Shown here in pieces: positions 21,692 through 34,520 of a stretch of DNA of 64,000 nucleotides (positions within the stretch are counted from its first letter, which is position 1; each line of letters begins with the position of its first letter). The DNA is taken from the NCBI RefSeq assembly GCF_027244095.1, contig NC_069660.1:288508863-288572862 (forward strand), written 5' to 3'. The DNA is from Hemicordylus capensis (taxonomy: Eukaryota; Chordata; Lepidosauria; Squamata; Cordylidae). The position numbers and the translations under genes were made by a program. The notes below the pieces were generated by a model, which did no database searches, was not told the DNA's origin, and was given only the letters and a program-made list of their open reading frames with translations.

Positions 21692-24600
21692 GATCTGGAT
21701 AGTGATCTGTTGCATTCATAAAGAATGGGTTCTGCGCCTGCGCAGGGACCTCGCGGACTGATTGACTAGCTCCTCGTGCCGCCCACAACTGCCCTGCATG
21801 TGATCGTGCTTCCGTTAAACAATGCAGTTGGGGCGTTATCCTCTCAGTTTCTTTTAGACTGCCATTGCGTCTAAACCTCGGATCAGTTTGCTCCTCGGAA
21901 TATATATTTAAAATAAAGACTCTTCGGTAAAGACTCCGAACAGATTAGGAAAGCATACTGGTACTTGACTACGGACTGTATTTAAGGACATGGATTTGGA
22001 TATTCCCTAATAAACACAGTGATCAGTGAGTCTCTCTTGAATTGTGGGAGTTTGCTACCTTGCGGTCAGCCTTCCGGCTGGTCGGGGACTATGGCGTGCA
22101 AGCCGGCAGCAAAGACAACATTTAAGAGATGTACTAACTGCCAGGCTAAATTACCGTCTACCGACACACATGACACCTGCTTGCTTTGTCTGGGAGAACA
22201 ACATAACCCACCCAACTGCAGGATCTGCTGCTCCTTCTCAAAACAGACTCTAAAGAATTGGGCGCTGAGATTGTGGGCGGCGCTTTATGAAGACACACTT
22301 AGACCCGCGACACCGAGACCTTCGACGTTGAGGTCGGTGTCGAGTGAGACGATTTCTTGTGAAGCGATGCCTTCATTAGTGGACTCTGCAGATACGCAGT
22401 CGAAAGCCACTACGGAGCAGGACTTCAAGCAGCCAGATGCCGTCCGGAAGAAACGGCACAAGCATAAGAAGCCTTGTTACTCGTCCACAGATGACAAGAG
22501 TGGCTTGTCACCACCTAGAAAAAAGGTCAAAAAGACATGAATACACAGTAGAACTCCTTCACCAACTAATTTACAAAAGGAAGCTGAAGATTGGGATACC
22601 ACCTTAAAGGTGACGCCATTGCCTTGGGTGCTGCAGAGTTCGCCGTCGTCTGAGGGCTCTCCCTCGACATCGAGGTCGGCGTCAAGACCGACGGCGGCTT
22701 CGGTACCGATATCGGCATCGGTGCCGGGATTGGCATCGGCAGGGGCTTCGATACCGATCTCGCCACCAGAACTGAGTACATCTTCGATATCGTGTTCGAC
22801 GTTGAAGGCACCAAGTGCATCGGTATCAACAGCTACCATGTCGAGAGGCCTACAACTTTTGATGCAGCATCGTTCAGCAGTTAACTTGACTCCAGCAAGG
22901 ATCCCCATTCAGTCTCCAGCAGCAACGCCTCTGCGTACTTATCTCCCAGAGGAGTTTATGGACTTTGGAGAGGGGGCATTGGACGAGGAGGAAGCGCTAC
23001 CTAAGACAAGAACTTCACTGATGGCACTCCTTGAATCTAGTGAAGACACACCATCGGGTTCAACCTTTCAAGGCTTCACTGGTCCAGAGACAGCGGAGCA
23101 CTTGATCGCTACTGAAGTGCCGAAAACTCCTTCTCTGTCGCCTGTGAGGGCACAGACGCGAGTGTAGGATTCGAGCCGCTTAGTGTCTGCTTCGACGAGT
23201 CCAGTTAGGCTTTTGATGGCCCCGGCAGCAGAACGACATGGGCTCACGAGGCCAAAGCCTATTTTTACACGCCCTACTGTGACTTACCCGACTTATTCAG
23301 CCAAAGCCTCTACTATGGGAGGTGGTCATATTACACACACTTGTGGGTTCTGGCATAGTCCTGATGTGATTTACCCACCAGATTATGCAGAGTATGAAGT
23401 TTGGAAGGCGCAGCAAGAACTACAGTGTCACCAACCAGTTCAGCTGCTGCTGCAGCCAAGAGGCCAACAGCTTCCATCAGAATCTTTATCGGCCACTGTC
23501 CCAGCACCAAGGACTGTTTTGCAGGAGAAGTCAAGAGCACTGTCCACGGTTCCATGCGATGAAGCTGCTAGGAATACTGCTGCCCCTGGGAGCACTGTCT
23601 CTACTCAGAACACCTCGCCAGAGGGTAGTGACACGGACACCTCTTATCGGACTGACACTGAGGGGGACAGCGTACCTGAACCTAGGGAGCCTGACCCCCC
23701 GGCAGACGTGGCACCTAAGACTTCCATTTCTCCAACAGAGGAGTTGAAAGAGTATCACGCTCAGATACAGGACATGGCAGAGGCTTTGGGCCTCAAGATT
23801 AAGCTGCCTGAATTGGATCTTAAGGATCCCGTATATAATATGATGGCGAAAGCAAAGCTTACCCACCTTGTATCCCTCCCAATGTTACCAGTGATTTCAA
23901 AGGCAGCACAATCTGCATGGGAAGTACTGCAGACATCTACGACTACTTCAAGAAAATTGGAAGGTTTATATTTGATACAAGAGGAGGAGAATACCTACCC
24001 GGTGAAGCACCCAGTTCCGAACTCGATAGTGGTAGAGTGCGCATCTTTGAAAGGTGGTCAGCGACACACAACCCCCGCTGACAAAGAGGGTAGAAAGCTT
24101 GATGTTCTGGGGCGGAAAGTGTATGCCACATCTAGTCTTGCTGTCAAAATAGCGAATTACTCTGCTTGTATGACTCGTATGTGTGACTCTGCTTGTATGA
24201 CTTGCACCACCTCTGGGATGTATTCTTCCAGGACTCGCCAACAATGTCCTCTGATGATTTCCAGAAGGCGCTGGCACAAACCTATGAGAAGGCAACGGTT
24301 GTCACTAGACACTTGCTTAGTACTTTTAAGCACCTGACAGAAACAGAACTGCAGGCCATGGCCACGGCTGTATCTTTATGTCGCCATGCATGGCTCAGGT
24401 CAACAAACCTACAACCTGAAATGAAGGATAAAATAGAGCACTTACCTTTTGATGGAAAGGGATTGTTTGCAGAGTCTACAGATGATACGATGGAGTCATG
24501 GAAAAAGATGAAGTTCACGGCCAAGTCCTTCATGGCGGCTACAACTTCGACAGGACAGTAATCCCATAGTTGCACCTATGGGAGACAACAGAACCGATAT

Positions 24601-27600
24601 TCTGATTGACAGGATAGGAAAGAGTATAGAAAGCAGAATAGACCTTACCAAAGATATAAGCCCTATTATCAAAAATTAAAGGGCCAAAAGCCAGCCAGAG
24701 AGCAGACGAAACAGACTCTTTGAAGTTCAAGTCCATCCACAGCATGAGCACATGGTAACACCAAGTTCAGTACCTGGGGCTCCCAACAACAGCCTCGTGA
24801 CAGCCAATGTATCCATCAAGTTGGCAAGCCATGCCCAAGCATGGCACTACATAACATCAGACAATTGGGTGCTGAAAATTATAAACTCTGGTTACACAAT
24901 AGAGTTCAAAGCTTTGCCACCTTTTCAGGGTGTGAAATACACCAAATCAACTCGGGTGTTACTGGAGGAAGTGGAGGTGTTATTCGAAAAGTGCATAATT
25001 GTGCAGGTGCAGTGGATGGACAGAATGAGGGGGTTTTACTCCAGATATTTCCGAATCCCCCAAAAGGATGGGGGGATTCGGGCGATAATGGACTTGAGAG
25101 ATCTAAATGGCTATATAGACACAAGGAAGATCAGAATGATCACTCTGCAAGGAATATTACAATTCCTGATGAGGGAAGAATGGGCTGTCACTTTAGATCT
25201 GAAGGATTCTTATTTCCACGTAGGGATCTGGGAGAAGCATTGAAAGTACCTTTGGTTCATGGTAGGCTATACAGTGTACCAATATGTGGTTTTTCCGTTC
25301 GGCCTCTCTACAGCCCCGCGTGTGTTTACAAAGGTGATGGCAGTTGTTGTGGCATTCTTAAGAACAAAGGGCGTTGTGGTATATCGGTATTTGGACGACT
25401 GGTTCATTGTAAACAACGAAAGAGAACAGTTACTTTCGCAGGTACATCTTGTCTTACAGCTCCTGACCACCTTAGGAATCAATGTAAATTGGAAGAAATC
25501 AAACTTGGTCCCTCAAAGAATGGTGGATTACATAGGGGCAGTACTGAATATGGAGGAAAAGAAAGCTTATTTGCCAGAATCCAGATACCAACAGATCAGA
25601 GACCTGGTGTTCTTGTTCAGAAGAGTGCCACGACAACCAGCGGAGTCCATTCAGAGGATGCTAGGGTTAATGGCATCTTGCAACACAACTGTGGCCAATA
25701 CCCGTCTTCATATGCATGACCTCCAGTTGTGGTACCTCCGAAATTTTCGCCCGAACCTAGACAACTAAAAGAAGTTGTTGTTCATTCCGGATCATGTGTT
25801 GGAATAACTCCAGTGGTGGACCCAGCACGACAATCTGCATGTGGGGATAGCGTTCCAACCCAGGGCACCAACGCAATGGGTCACGGCAGATGCCTCCCTT
25901 TGGGGATGGGGGGCACACTGTGGCCCTCATCAGGTACAGGGTCAGTGGACCCAGGAGCAGAAATGCAAACATATAAATTACCTGGAGCTACTGGCGGTGT
26001 TCTTAGTGTTGAAGGCCTTCAGACCCCAGTTAAAAGGGGAAATGGTGCAAGTAAATCTGGACAATACAACTGCCATTGCTTATTTAAACAAGCAAGGAGG
26101 GACGGTGTCCCACTCCCTGTGTCAACTGAGCCAATGAATATGGCACTGGTGCATTGCACAGCAGTTAACGCCCACAGCACTACATATCAAAGGGGAGGAC
26201 AATATTCAGGCGGACGACCTGAGCCAGAGGTTGCATCACAACCAACAGCACGAGTGGGAAATGAACGAGATGTACCTCAAGCCAGTTTTTCAAAAGTAGG
26301 GCTGCCCGGAGATGGACTTGTTTGCAACTGCTGCGAACAAAAAATGTCGGAGGTTTTGTTTGCGTTCAGGACATGGCAAGGGCTCTCTAGGCGATGCGTT
26401 CCAGCATCGCTGGACCACGGGCCACTTCTATATGTTTCCTCCGCAACCACTGATAGCCAGGGTACTGTCACAAGTGCTCAGGGATGGAACGAGGGGGATC
26501 CTGCTGGCGCCATGGTGGCCCAGGCAAGCATGGTTTGCTCTCCTACTAAGGCTATCTCGTGGGCAATACCACCAGTTTCCAGATTACCCGGACTTGTTGA
26601 GTCAAGCTCACGGGATGATACTGCACCCTCAGCTAGACATGCTAAAATTGACAGCTTGGCGGATAGGTTACTAAACAAAATATTACTTATAATAGAAAAC
26701 TGTCAACCAGGCATAATTATACAACTAAGTGGCAAAGGTACAAGATCTTTGCAAAACAGTGGGGATTCTTCCCTAGAAGGGCTTCAGTCAGACAGGTCCT
26801 ACTTTATATGACTACACTGAAAATGTCGGGGCTTGCGAACGCCTCTTTCCAAGTACATTTGGCAGCTATCTCATTGGAGCATAGAGGTTGGGATGGGACA
26901 ACAGTTTTTTCACATCCCATGTGTAAAAAGTTCTTGAAGGGGCTAAATAACTTATTGCTACTGTGGCGGCGCCCCTTGCAGCAGTGGGACCTGCCATTGG
27001 TTTTGAATGCTTTGACAGACCAACCATTTTAGCCTCTAGCTAAGGCCACGTTGCGGATAACTACATTAAAGGCAGTATTCTTGATTGCAATTACGTCGGC
27101 GCGAAGGGTAAGCAAATTGACAGCAATGCGTGCTGATTGCCCTTACACACAGATATACCCACAAAAGGTAGTAATGCTCCTAGACCCAACTTTTAGGCCA
27201 AAGATTGTAATGTACTTTCATATAAATGAGGATATTGTTCTACCTGCGTTCTTTCAGAATCCTCACTCACAATTGGAAGGCTGCATGCACTCCTTAGATG
27301 TGCAACGAGCGTTGCTGTACTATCTACAGGCTACCAAGTCGATACGGAAGACAAACAAGCTATTTGTACTTTACAGAGGAAAGACCAAGGGCGCTTCAGT
27401 TACTCGACAATGTCTTGCCCAGTGGATAACGAGAACCATAAGGATGGCGTATAACTCTCAAGGGGTTGACCCCTGAGTTCCATCAAGGCCCATTCTACAA
27501 GAGCATATGCGGCCTCGGCTGCGAATCTGGCAGGGGTTCCAATGCCAGATATCTGTAGGGCAGCTACTTGGACATCATGTCATCCATTTGTGAAGCACTA

Positions 27601-28076
27601 TGCACTGGACATTCGGCAGATGAAAGATGCAGAGTTTGACCGGAGTGTTCTAAAAAGAGTCCTCCCTTGATGACCCGCCACCAGTGGGGAGAGCTGGCTA
27701 GTCACCCATTCTTTATGAATGCAACAGATCACGATCCAGATAAACAGGTTGCTCACCTGTAACAGATGATCTGGAGGTGATCCGTTGTATTCATAATAGC
27801 CGCCCAGCCTCCCTGCAAAATCAAGGCCGGAAATACAGCAAAGAGATACAGAACAGATCATCAATAAGGAGACAATCACTGGCGGTCTGCAGAAACTGAG
27901 AGGATAACGCCCCAACTGCCTTGTTTAATGGAAGCATGATCACGTGCAGGGCAGTTGTGGGTGGCACGAGGAGCTAGTCAATTGGTCTGCGAGGTCCCTG
28001 CGTAGGCGCAGAACCCATTCTTTATGAATACAACGGATCATCTCCAGATCATCTGTTACAGGTGAGCAACCTGTTT
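21692..28076 (+). mobile_element. DIRS-type tyrosine-recombinase retrotransposon, broken fossil
   Basis: A 6.4-kb DIRS element with inverted terminal repeats (about 21692-21851 and 27893-28076) and a diagnostic internal complementary region at 27706-27796 that joins complements of both ends. Parts in order: gag-like region (about 22.1-24.6 kb), reverse transcriptase (about 24.8-25.8 kb, with a YLDD-containing catalytic block), RNase H (about 25.8-26.2 kb) and tyrosine recombinase (about 26.8-27.7 kb). It is broken, with several interruptions, so it is not functional. Similar terminal repeats and long remaining frames suggest moderate age. It ends about 205 bp before FZD6 exon 4, in the same orientation as the gene. 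Confidence 0.93.
27706..27796. repeat. DIRS internal complementary region
   Basis: The left part CATTCTTTATGAATGCAACA is the complement of the element's left end. The right part CAGGTTGCTCACCTGTAACA is the complement of its right end. This end-to-end junction is the hallmark of DIRS elements, which replicate through a circular intermediate. Confidence 0.92.
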
Positions 28077-28281
28077 ATTTGATTATTTATTACACTTTTA
28101 TAACGCCCCATACAAAAAAGTCCCTGGGTGATTCAGCTTAGGTTGATGTTTTATTAAATTACTTGGAGAATCTGTTTTAAGGCTCTAGGGGAATGAAATT
28201 GAATGAAGATCATAGATAGTGGATCAGTTCCACTATGCCTCTAAATATTTGTGGTTTGTTTGGTTATTTTTGTCTCTTTAG

Positions 28282-29299
28282 GTTGGAAGATTGTGATGAA
28301 TCCGCTCCTGTCACTGTTTCTCTAACAACGAGAGCCCATGACGTTCAGAAAACCCCAGGACAGCCTAGAAGGGACTATGGATTTTGGTGTCCACGTCATC
28401 TGCAGACAGCTGGCGGACAAGGCTACAAATTTTTAGAAATTGACCAGTGTGCACCCCCATGCCCCAACATGTACTTCAGTAATCATGAGCTGGATGTTGC
28501 CAAAAGCTTCATTGGGATAGTTTCAATTTTTTGCCTTTGTGCAACTCTTTTTACCTTCCTGACATTTTTGATTGACGTCAAACGGTTCAGGTATCCAGAG
28601 AGGCCAATAATATATTATTCTGTTTGTTACAGCATAGTATCTCTCATGTACTTCCTTGGGTTTGTCCTGGGAAATCGAGCAGCCTGTAATAAGTTAGATG
28701 AAAAACTGCAAACTGGCGAAACAGTTGTTCTTGGTTCTCAGAACAAAGGCTGCACAATTATTTTTATGGCTCTCTATTTTTTCACCATGGCAGGAACTGT
28801 GTGGTGGGTGATCCTCACAGTCACTTGGTTTCTAGCTGCTGGACGGAAATGGAGCTGTGAAGCTATTGAACAAAAAGCAATGTGGTTCCATGCAGTTGCC
28901 TGGGGTATGCCTGGCTCTCTCACCATTATGCTTCTTGCCATGAACAAGGTGGAAGGTGACAACATCAGTGGTGTTTGTTTTGTTGGTCTCTATGACTTGG
29001 ATGCTTCCCGATACTTTGTCCTTTTGCCTTTGTGCCTTTGTGTCTTTGTTGGGCTGTCTCTCTTGTTAGCTGGCATAATTTCTTTAAATCATGTACGGCA
29101 AGTCATCCAGAATGATGGCAGGAATCAAGAGAAGCTGAAAAAATTCATGATTCGAATTGGCGTCTTCAGTGGCTTATACTTGGTACCTCTAGTGATGCTC
29201 TTGGGCTGTTACATCTATGAGCAGGTCTACAGGAAGATCTGGGAGACCACTTGGGTCTATGACCATTGTAATAAGTTCCATATCCCCTGTCCTTATCAG
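28282..29299 (+). CDS. FZD6: FZD6 exon 4: linker and transmembrane core, residues 126-465
   Basis: The largest coding exon: acceptor CTCTTTAG|GTTGG, donor TATCAG|GTAAGG, phase 2 in, phase 0 out. It completes the cysteine-rich domain (C130), then the linker with the FZD3/6-type [16 protein letters not shown] and [12 protein letters not shown] blocks. Membrane segments begin near residue 201 ([16 protein letters not shown]). [49 protein letters not shown] and [19 protein letters not shown] are nearly unchanged from other Frizzled-6 proteins. An open frame runs through both splice sites, but the homology marks the true limits. Confidence 0.98.
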
Positions 29300-31544
29300 G
29301 TAAGGATAAAATACTTGCACAACATAGTGCTGAAGATTTGGTTGCAGTAACAAATATGGTATGGCTTTGTCTACTTCTGTTGTATACATTTAAGTTGTAA
29401 GCTGGTGCACAGTTGGTTTTTAGACCAAGGTGATTATGAAGGGTCTTCAGTGCTAAGGCCTTTAACTGGTCGTGACCGTGCCCCAGTACTCATTGTGGCA
29501 GCCAATTTTTTCCCTAACACATAATGTTCTCCTAGGAACCACCAAATGTGTGCATTAAACATTTCTTTTTCTCTCTGCAACTTTATAGAAACCCCCCTGA
29601 AAATATAAGTGATATCCTTGCGATGATACTCTAAATAATAAAACAGTTCTGTACCAGTTTTTTAAAATAACTAATATACTGCAGTACTGTATAGGAGCAT
29701 AGGAAACTGCGAAATACTGAGTCAGACAATAGGACCATCTAGCTCAGTATTGTGTACACAGACTGGCAGCAGCTTCTTCAAGGTTGCAGGCAGGATTCTC
29801 TCTCAGCCCTTTCTTGGAGATGCCAGGGAGTGAACTTGCAGCCTAGATGCTCTTCCCAGAGCAGCTCCATTCCTTAAGGGGCATTTCTTAGAGTGTTCAC
29901 ACATGTAGTCTCCCATTCTTATGCAACCAGGGTGGACCCTGCTTAGCTAAGGGGACAAGTCATGTTTGCTACCACAAGACCAGCCCTCCTCCAGGTAGTC
30001 CTGGGTGGTTTAGACCCTCTCTGTTCCCATTGAACAGGATGACTCTGAGCACATCTGTTCTCAGTACTGTTACTTAAATATGCTTTTTCTCCCACTAACA
30101 TAGGTGGCAAGAAGTCCTCTGGACTGAGAAATGCACTCTTAGCTTTAAAAACCAAAGAAAGTTTGCCCTTATCTTGTGGTACTAGGTATAGCAGCCAAAA
30201 TGAAGTACAGGTACAGCTATTCACCTAGCTATACCTAGATAGATGCTCTAAAGGTCTAACATACCTAATATATGTAACAGGTTTTCTAATATTATAAAGA
30301 TTATTCCAGCAAAAATAGTTGCAGTGGAATAATTCCTTTTCAGTACAATGCTCTCTTTCCATAGGCAGAAGCCCAAAATTGTTTTATGGTTTTGAATTTC
30401 ATTTAGCTTAACTTAAACTTTTTTTCCCCATTAACTAAGCTCAGACCAGTATATCTAACTTCAGCTAATGATTCCCAGCCTAATAAAAATAGACAAGGAT
30501 ATAGAGAAATCTGAATTCACCAATAAAATATAAGTATATATTTTAAACTTGGGAGTTAGCCAAGTCAGACAAGTAAGCACTTGAGTTAAATATCATTTGC
30601 CTTTTTTGAGCCTGTTCTGCAGAAGAGTGGATTAATTTTGCAGTGAGCAGCAGAAAAACACTGGTACTTTACCCGAAGGCACTCTGAAGATTCTGCCTCA
30701 TCTAATTAACTTCAGCCCATCAATTTCATCATCTTTCCTGTGTACTCAGATGACACAACCATGTTCCTGTTTGTAGTACATCACTAAAGAAATTGGCTAG
30801 TACTGCTCTTGGTGGTAGAATAATCCACCAAACATTTTTCCTACATTTTACCTCTCTTCTAATATACAGCTATGGCTATATCTTTGAACTTTCTGATTTT
30901 ACTTTATCTGACTTCTGCTTAGAATTGGTCTACAATGTTAACATTGGAATTTCCAGTAGATTTTCTCTAAATTTTTGGAGTGGCGACTGTTTTGGAATAG
31001 CTGACTGCCTTGTATCATTTTTCTGTCCTTAATTCTTTTTCCATTTTACATTATAGTTATGCTTTATTAGTTTTAACTTCTGTCTTTTAAATTTTGTATG
31101 CCACTGCAAGAGCTTTTATTGTTCAATTTTATTGTTCAATTTTTATACTGCTTTTCATAATGCATCTCAAGGCAGTTTACAAAAGTTAAATGTGAGTGTG
31201 CTGAACATAAGCATAATTAGACATCTTTTAATGACTTTTTAGTAGAACATGCATAAAACTAAAACATTAGTTTTAGTAGAACATGCAGGGTTAACATGCA
31301 GGGCTCTGTTCTCCCTTCCATTGCAGTAGAGCAGTTGAATGGATCTATTGGACAAATGATATTTAACACAACTTTAAGTGTGCAGAGTAGGCACTGTTTC
31401 TTTGGGTTGTTTAAGCCTGAATGCACCACAGCTGATGTAAAACCGGAAACTATTGTATCCACTGTTTGTTTTGACCTCTGAAGTGTGATTCAGGAAAACG
31501 CATTTTTCTGTTGTGTAATTTATGAATGGTCATTTGTTTTCCAG
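29300..31544 (+). other. FZD6: FZD6 intron 4
   Basis: Phase-0 intron, GTAAGG donor and TTTTCCAG acceptor. It holds a 5S-derived SINE (29693-29992) and an L2-like 3' tail (about 31105-31185). The rest, notably 30000-31100 and 31190-31540, shows nothing I can classify. Confidence 0.9.
29693..29992 (-). repeat. 5S rRNA-derived SINE, minus orientation
   Basis: On the minus strand it contains TTAGCTAAGCAGGGTCCACC and then CTGGTTGCAT, closely resembling the 5S rRNA internal promoter segment (GCTAAGCAGGGTCGGGCCTGG). It ends in the ACTGAGCTAGATGGTCC- and GACTCAGTAT-type tail shared with 56155-56455. Confidence 0.75.
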
Positions 31545-31693
31545 GTACAGGTGTTAGCAAGACCGGAAATAAGTTTGTTTCTGATTAAATACCTCATGAC
31601 TTTAATTGTTGGTATCTCTCCAGTCTTCTGGGTGGGAAGTAAAAAGACCTGTTCTGAATGGGCAAGTTTTTTCAACAGAAACCGCAAACGAGA
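31545..31693 (+). CDS. FZD6: FZD6 exon 5: TM7 and KTxxxW motif, residues 466-514
   Basis: Acceptor TTTTCCAG|GTAC and donor CGAGA|GTAAGA; phase 0 in, phase 2 out. It encodes the extracellular end [15 protein letters not shown]7 ([16 protein letters not shown]) and the cytoplasmic K-T-C-S-E-W motif at residues 499-504, the KTxxxW signature that Frizzleds need for Dishevelled coupling. The motif is intact. Confidence 0.97.
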
Positions 31694-33642
31694 GTAAGAT
31701 CAATTTTTGTTTTTGCTTGCAAAGTTAATATTTCTATAATACCTAAAACTACTAAGTACCTGGTATTGATATTTTTTTTGTTTACATGGATCTTGGGTTG
31801 TGTTCTTCAGACTTTGCTCCTAGGAATGCTGGTCAGGGAAAACAGGTGGAATTCCTCATTTTAAAGAGATGCTGACTTTTCCCAATTGTTATTCAGTTCC
31901 CCCCACCCCCTTTAATAACATTCAAAGTCCAGTCAGAAGGGCAGGGCAGGCAGGCTAAGAGGAAGAAAGAGTGAATGGGAAGCCAGGTCTACCCATAGCG
32001 GCCAATCCTATGGTGGCCATAGCCAGGCCACCATCCAAGTCTGGGAAGGAGCCCAGGTCTACCGATCATATGTGGGTAGGGCAACAAAGTCTAGCTGGGA
32101 GAGCAGGTTGAATAGCTAGGCAGGCTAATGGACAGAGGAGAAAGGGGGACAGGAGACGAGAGGGTCTTCCCTCAACTGCTAAGGCAGCATGCAGCCAGGA
32201 TGCCATTATGTTACCATAGCACTGAGTATGTATTATGTGTGAGGGGGACTTACAATTGGAAAAAAGATGGTACTTCCTATTGCTGGAGTTCTGAGCTATT
32301 GGCACTCTTTAAGTATAAGAATAGCCCTTGTCCTCTCCCTGATAGTGATCTATCTGGAGACATTAGTTTTGGGTGGTATAAAAATATGTCAAATTTTAAA
32401 AAAAAAGTCCATGTGGTTTAGCAATCAGAATAGCTCTTGTCCTCACCGTCCCTCTTCCCCTACTGAAGGATGTGGCTTATGGATGATAAATGTCCTGATT
32501 TTTCAGAGGGCCGGTGATATGCCAGTTGCAGCATCTGGATGTGCTCACAGGCCCTTAAATAGGTTGGGATTTTTAGCTACAGATAACTAGATGCATTTCT
32601 TGGTAAACTGGTTCTTTTCTGTTTTGCATAACAGGCTGAGATGTTGAATCCTGAGCAGCATGGCTCTAACTTAGTCAAACCAGATGTGTTTGCTTCTTTT
32701 TCAACCTACATTATTGGCATGAATGCTTTAGTTCTTGGGCTATACTTTTCTGCAGACTTGTTTGACTGTTCTAATTTGCATACAAGTAAAATGTTTTGAA
32801 AGGTTATTCTGAATGTTGTCTTCTAACACTATTGCTCACTATAATTTCCCAAGCAAGAATTTGGAGTTCATTTTGTACAGTTAAGTTCCTTTGGGTAGAC
32901 TTTCCTTCTGTTTGTGCTATGTCAATCCCAAATTCTTAATGTGGTTTTTTAGACTTCTATGTTGCCTTGCAAGCAATTTTCTTCATCTCCTTCATTCTGC
33001 ATTCCTTGATGGTGAAGATATAGATTCCTTTCTATATTCCGTCCTTTCCCACCTCCATTCCTGTATAGCGATTTCATATGTTTTTACTTAATGGTCTTTA
33101 GAGCTCAGTAAGTTCCTCTACAAAAATATAGCCTCCGTCCGCCTCCCCCCCCCCCGCAAGTTTGTCTTGTAACAGTAGAGCTTTATCCATGTCTCTAATG
33201 TAGTTATTTTTAGGTAAATACTATTCTGTTTCACTAAAAACTACTGTTCTTTGCATTTGCCATCAAATATGTGGTAATGAGCACTCAGTTACTAACTTAC
33301 TTACTCACACAACCTTTTTAGCAATAAACTTCAGCTGTTGGTTGAGTTGGTGTGATATTTATGAATGTTCTAACAGTTCAGAGTGAATGTCTCAACAGAA
33401 TCTCTGACAAAAAGATATGGATTCTGTTAGGGGAAGTGAAATGCCAGTTTTGATTTGGCGAAGAGGAGGCCACAGTAACAGGAGCAGCTGGCCGGCATGC
33501 TACAAAAAGTTCAATTTGTGTTAACATGCATTATTTCCAACAGCCTTACTATTTGCAATTGCATCTGGCAATTTGCTTAAGTATGCACTGTGCAACTGTG
33601 TGTACGTTAAAATGTGCATGAAACGATGCACAGTATGTCAGC

Positions 33643-33670
33643 CTGTGTGTGTGTGTGTGTGCGCGTGCGT
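33643..33670. repeat. (GT)n microsatellite
   Basis: Short GT/GC dinucleotide run within FZD6 intron 5. Confidence 0.85.
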
Positions 33671-34018
33671 AATGAGACAGGATTTAGGAAGCTGAGAAGG
33701 CTCAAAAAGTAGGATAGCTAATGGAAGGACTGCACAGAAGCATGGGCAGTGCAGGAATAGAGTAGGCAGCGGCCTGAGAAACTGAATGCATTCCGTTTCA
33801 TCAGGAAACTGAATGCAGGCCTTAGGGAACGATGAAATGGAAGAGGCAGAAATTTTGAGAGGAAGGGTAAGCCAAACACAAGATGGAGATGTGGAAAAAT
33901 TACACACAGGAATCCAGAGAAATGTCTGGCTGTGTGGTGTTGTAAGGACAAAGGGCAGTGGCAAGAAGGCTGGAGGTTGGAAAACTGGATGAGATGAGGG
34001 CACAGAGATAGGATGGCT

Positions 34019-34257
34019 AAGGGAAGAGAGGATGAGGAAAGTCTATAGGGGGCGAAAAGCTATCCGCATATTGCATCAAATCAGGCTGCACAACTTTGGC
34101 TCTCCAACTGTTGATGGCCTATAACTCCCATAATCTCAGGGATGTTGAGAATTGTAGTCCAACCTTTACAGGTGAGCTGAAATTGTGCAGCCTGATTTGA
34201 TGCAATATGCGGATAGCTTTTCGCCCCCTATAGACTTTCCTCATCCTCTCTTCCCTT
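34019..34257. repeat. Perfect 75-bp inverted repeat around an old hAT-like MITE
   Basis: The left arm 34019-34093 and right arm 34183-34257 are identical as reverse complements over all 75 positions that I compared. The 89-nt spacer is a diverged MITE interior; its halves (CTTTGGCTCTCCAACTG and TTTACAGGTGAGCTGAAA) pair only loosely. The inner end of the arms, CAGGCTGCACAA, resembles the MITE terminus CAGGCCTGCTCAA at 59630. The outer 60 or so bp of each arm look like flanking DNA. Confidence 0.85.
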
Positions 34258-34274
34258 GCAGCCGTAGAATGTAG

Positions 34275-34520
34275 AAAACCGACTGCTGCAGAAAGTGGTG
34301 AAGGCCACTAGCTTAGATTGTTTTTTAAAAGGTCCAGACTGATTAATAGAGGAGAGGTCTACAAATGGCTGTTAGTCACCATAGTTAAATGGAATCTCTA
34401 AATTCAAAGGCAGTATGCTGCTGAATATCAGTTGCTGTTGAGGCCAGCTGCTATTAAAAATAGGATGTTGGAATAAAATAGACCCTTGGTCTGATCCAGC
34501 AGGGATGTTCCTTAGAGGTG
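34275..34520 (+). repeat. CR1 LINE 3' end, diverged
   Basis: TTAATAGAGGAGAGGTCTAC, AGGATGTTGGAATAAAATAGACC and TTGGTCTGATCCAGCAGGGA follow the order of the CR1 3' terminus. Confidence 0.7.

Larger units (their letters stand above)
17051..28281 (+). other. FZD6: FZD6 intron 3 (11.2 kb)
   Basis: Phase-2 intron with GTATGA donor and TTTAG acceptor. More than half is a DIRS fossil. The rest is CR1, L2, a Tigger-like MITE and the WASL-carrying element. Segment 17940-18473 and the block at about 19737-20165 that splits a CR1 are not classified. Confidence 0.9.

Noticed and set aside
22600-22810. A structured tandem repeat rich in TCGATATCGGCATCGGT-like words
   Set aside because: It lies in the gag-like part of the DIRS fossil and reflects its low-complexity protein sequence rather than a separate system.
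28235-29350. A single 371-codon frame as a stand-alone gene
   Set aside because: It is FZD6 exon 4 read through its splice acceptor and donor; homology to Frizzled-6 begins and stops at the GT-AG sites.
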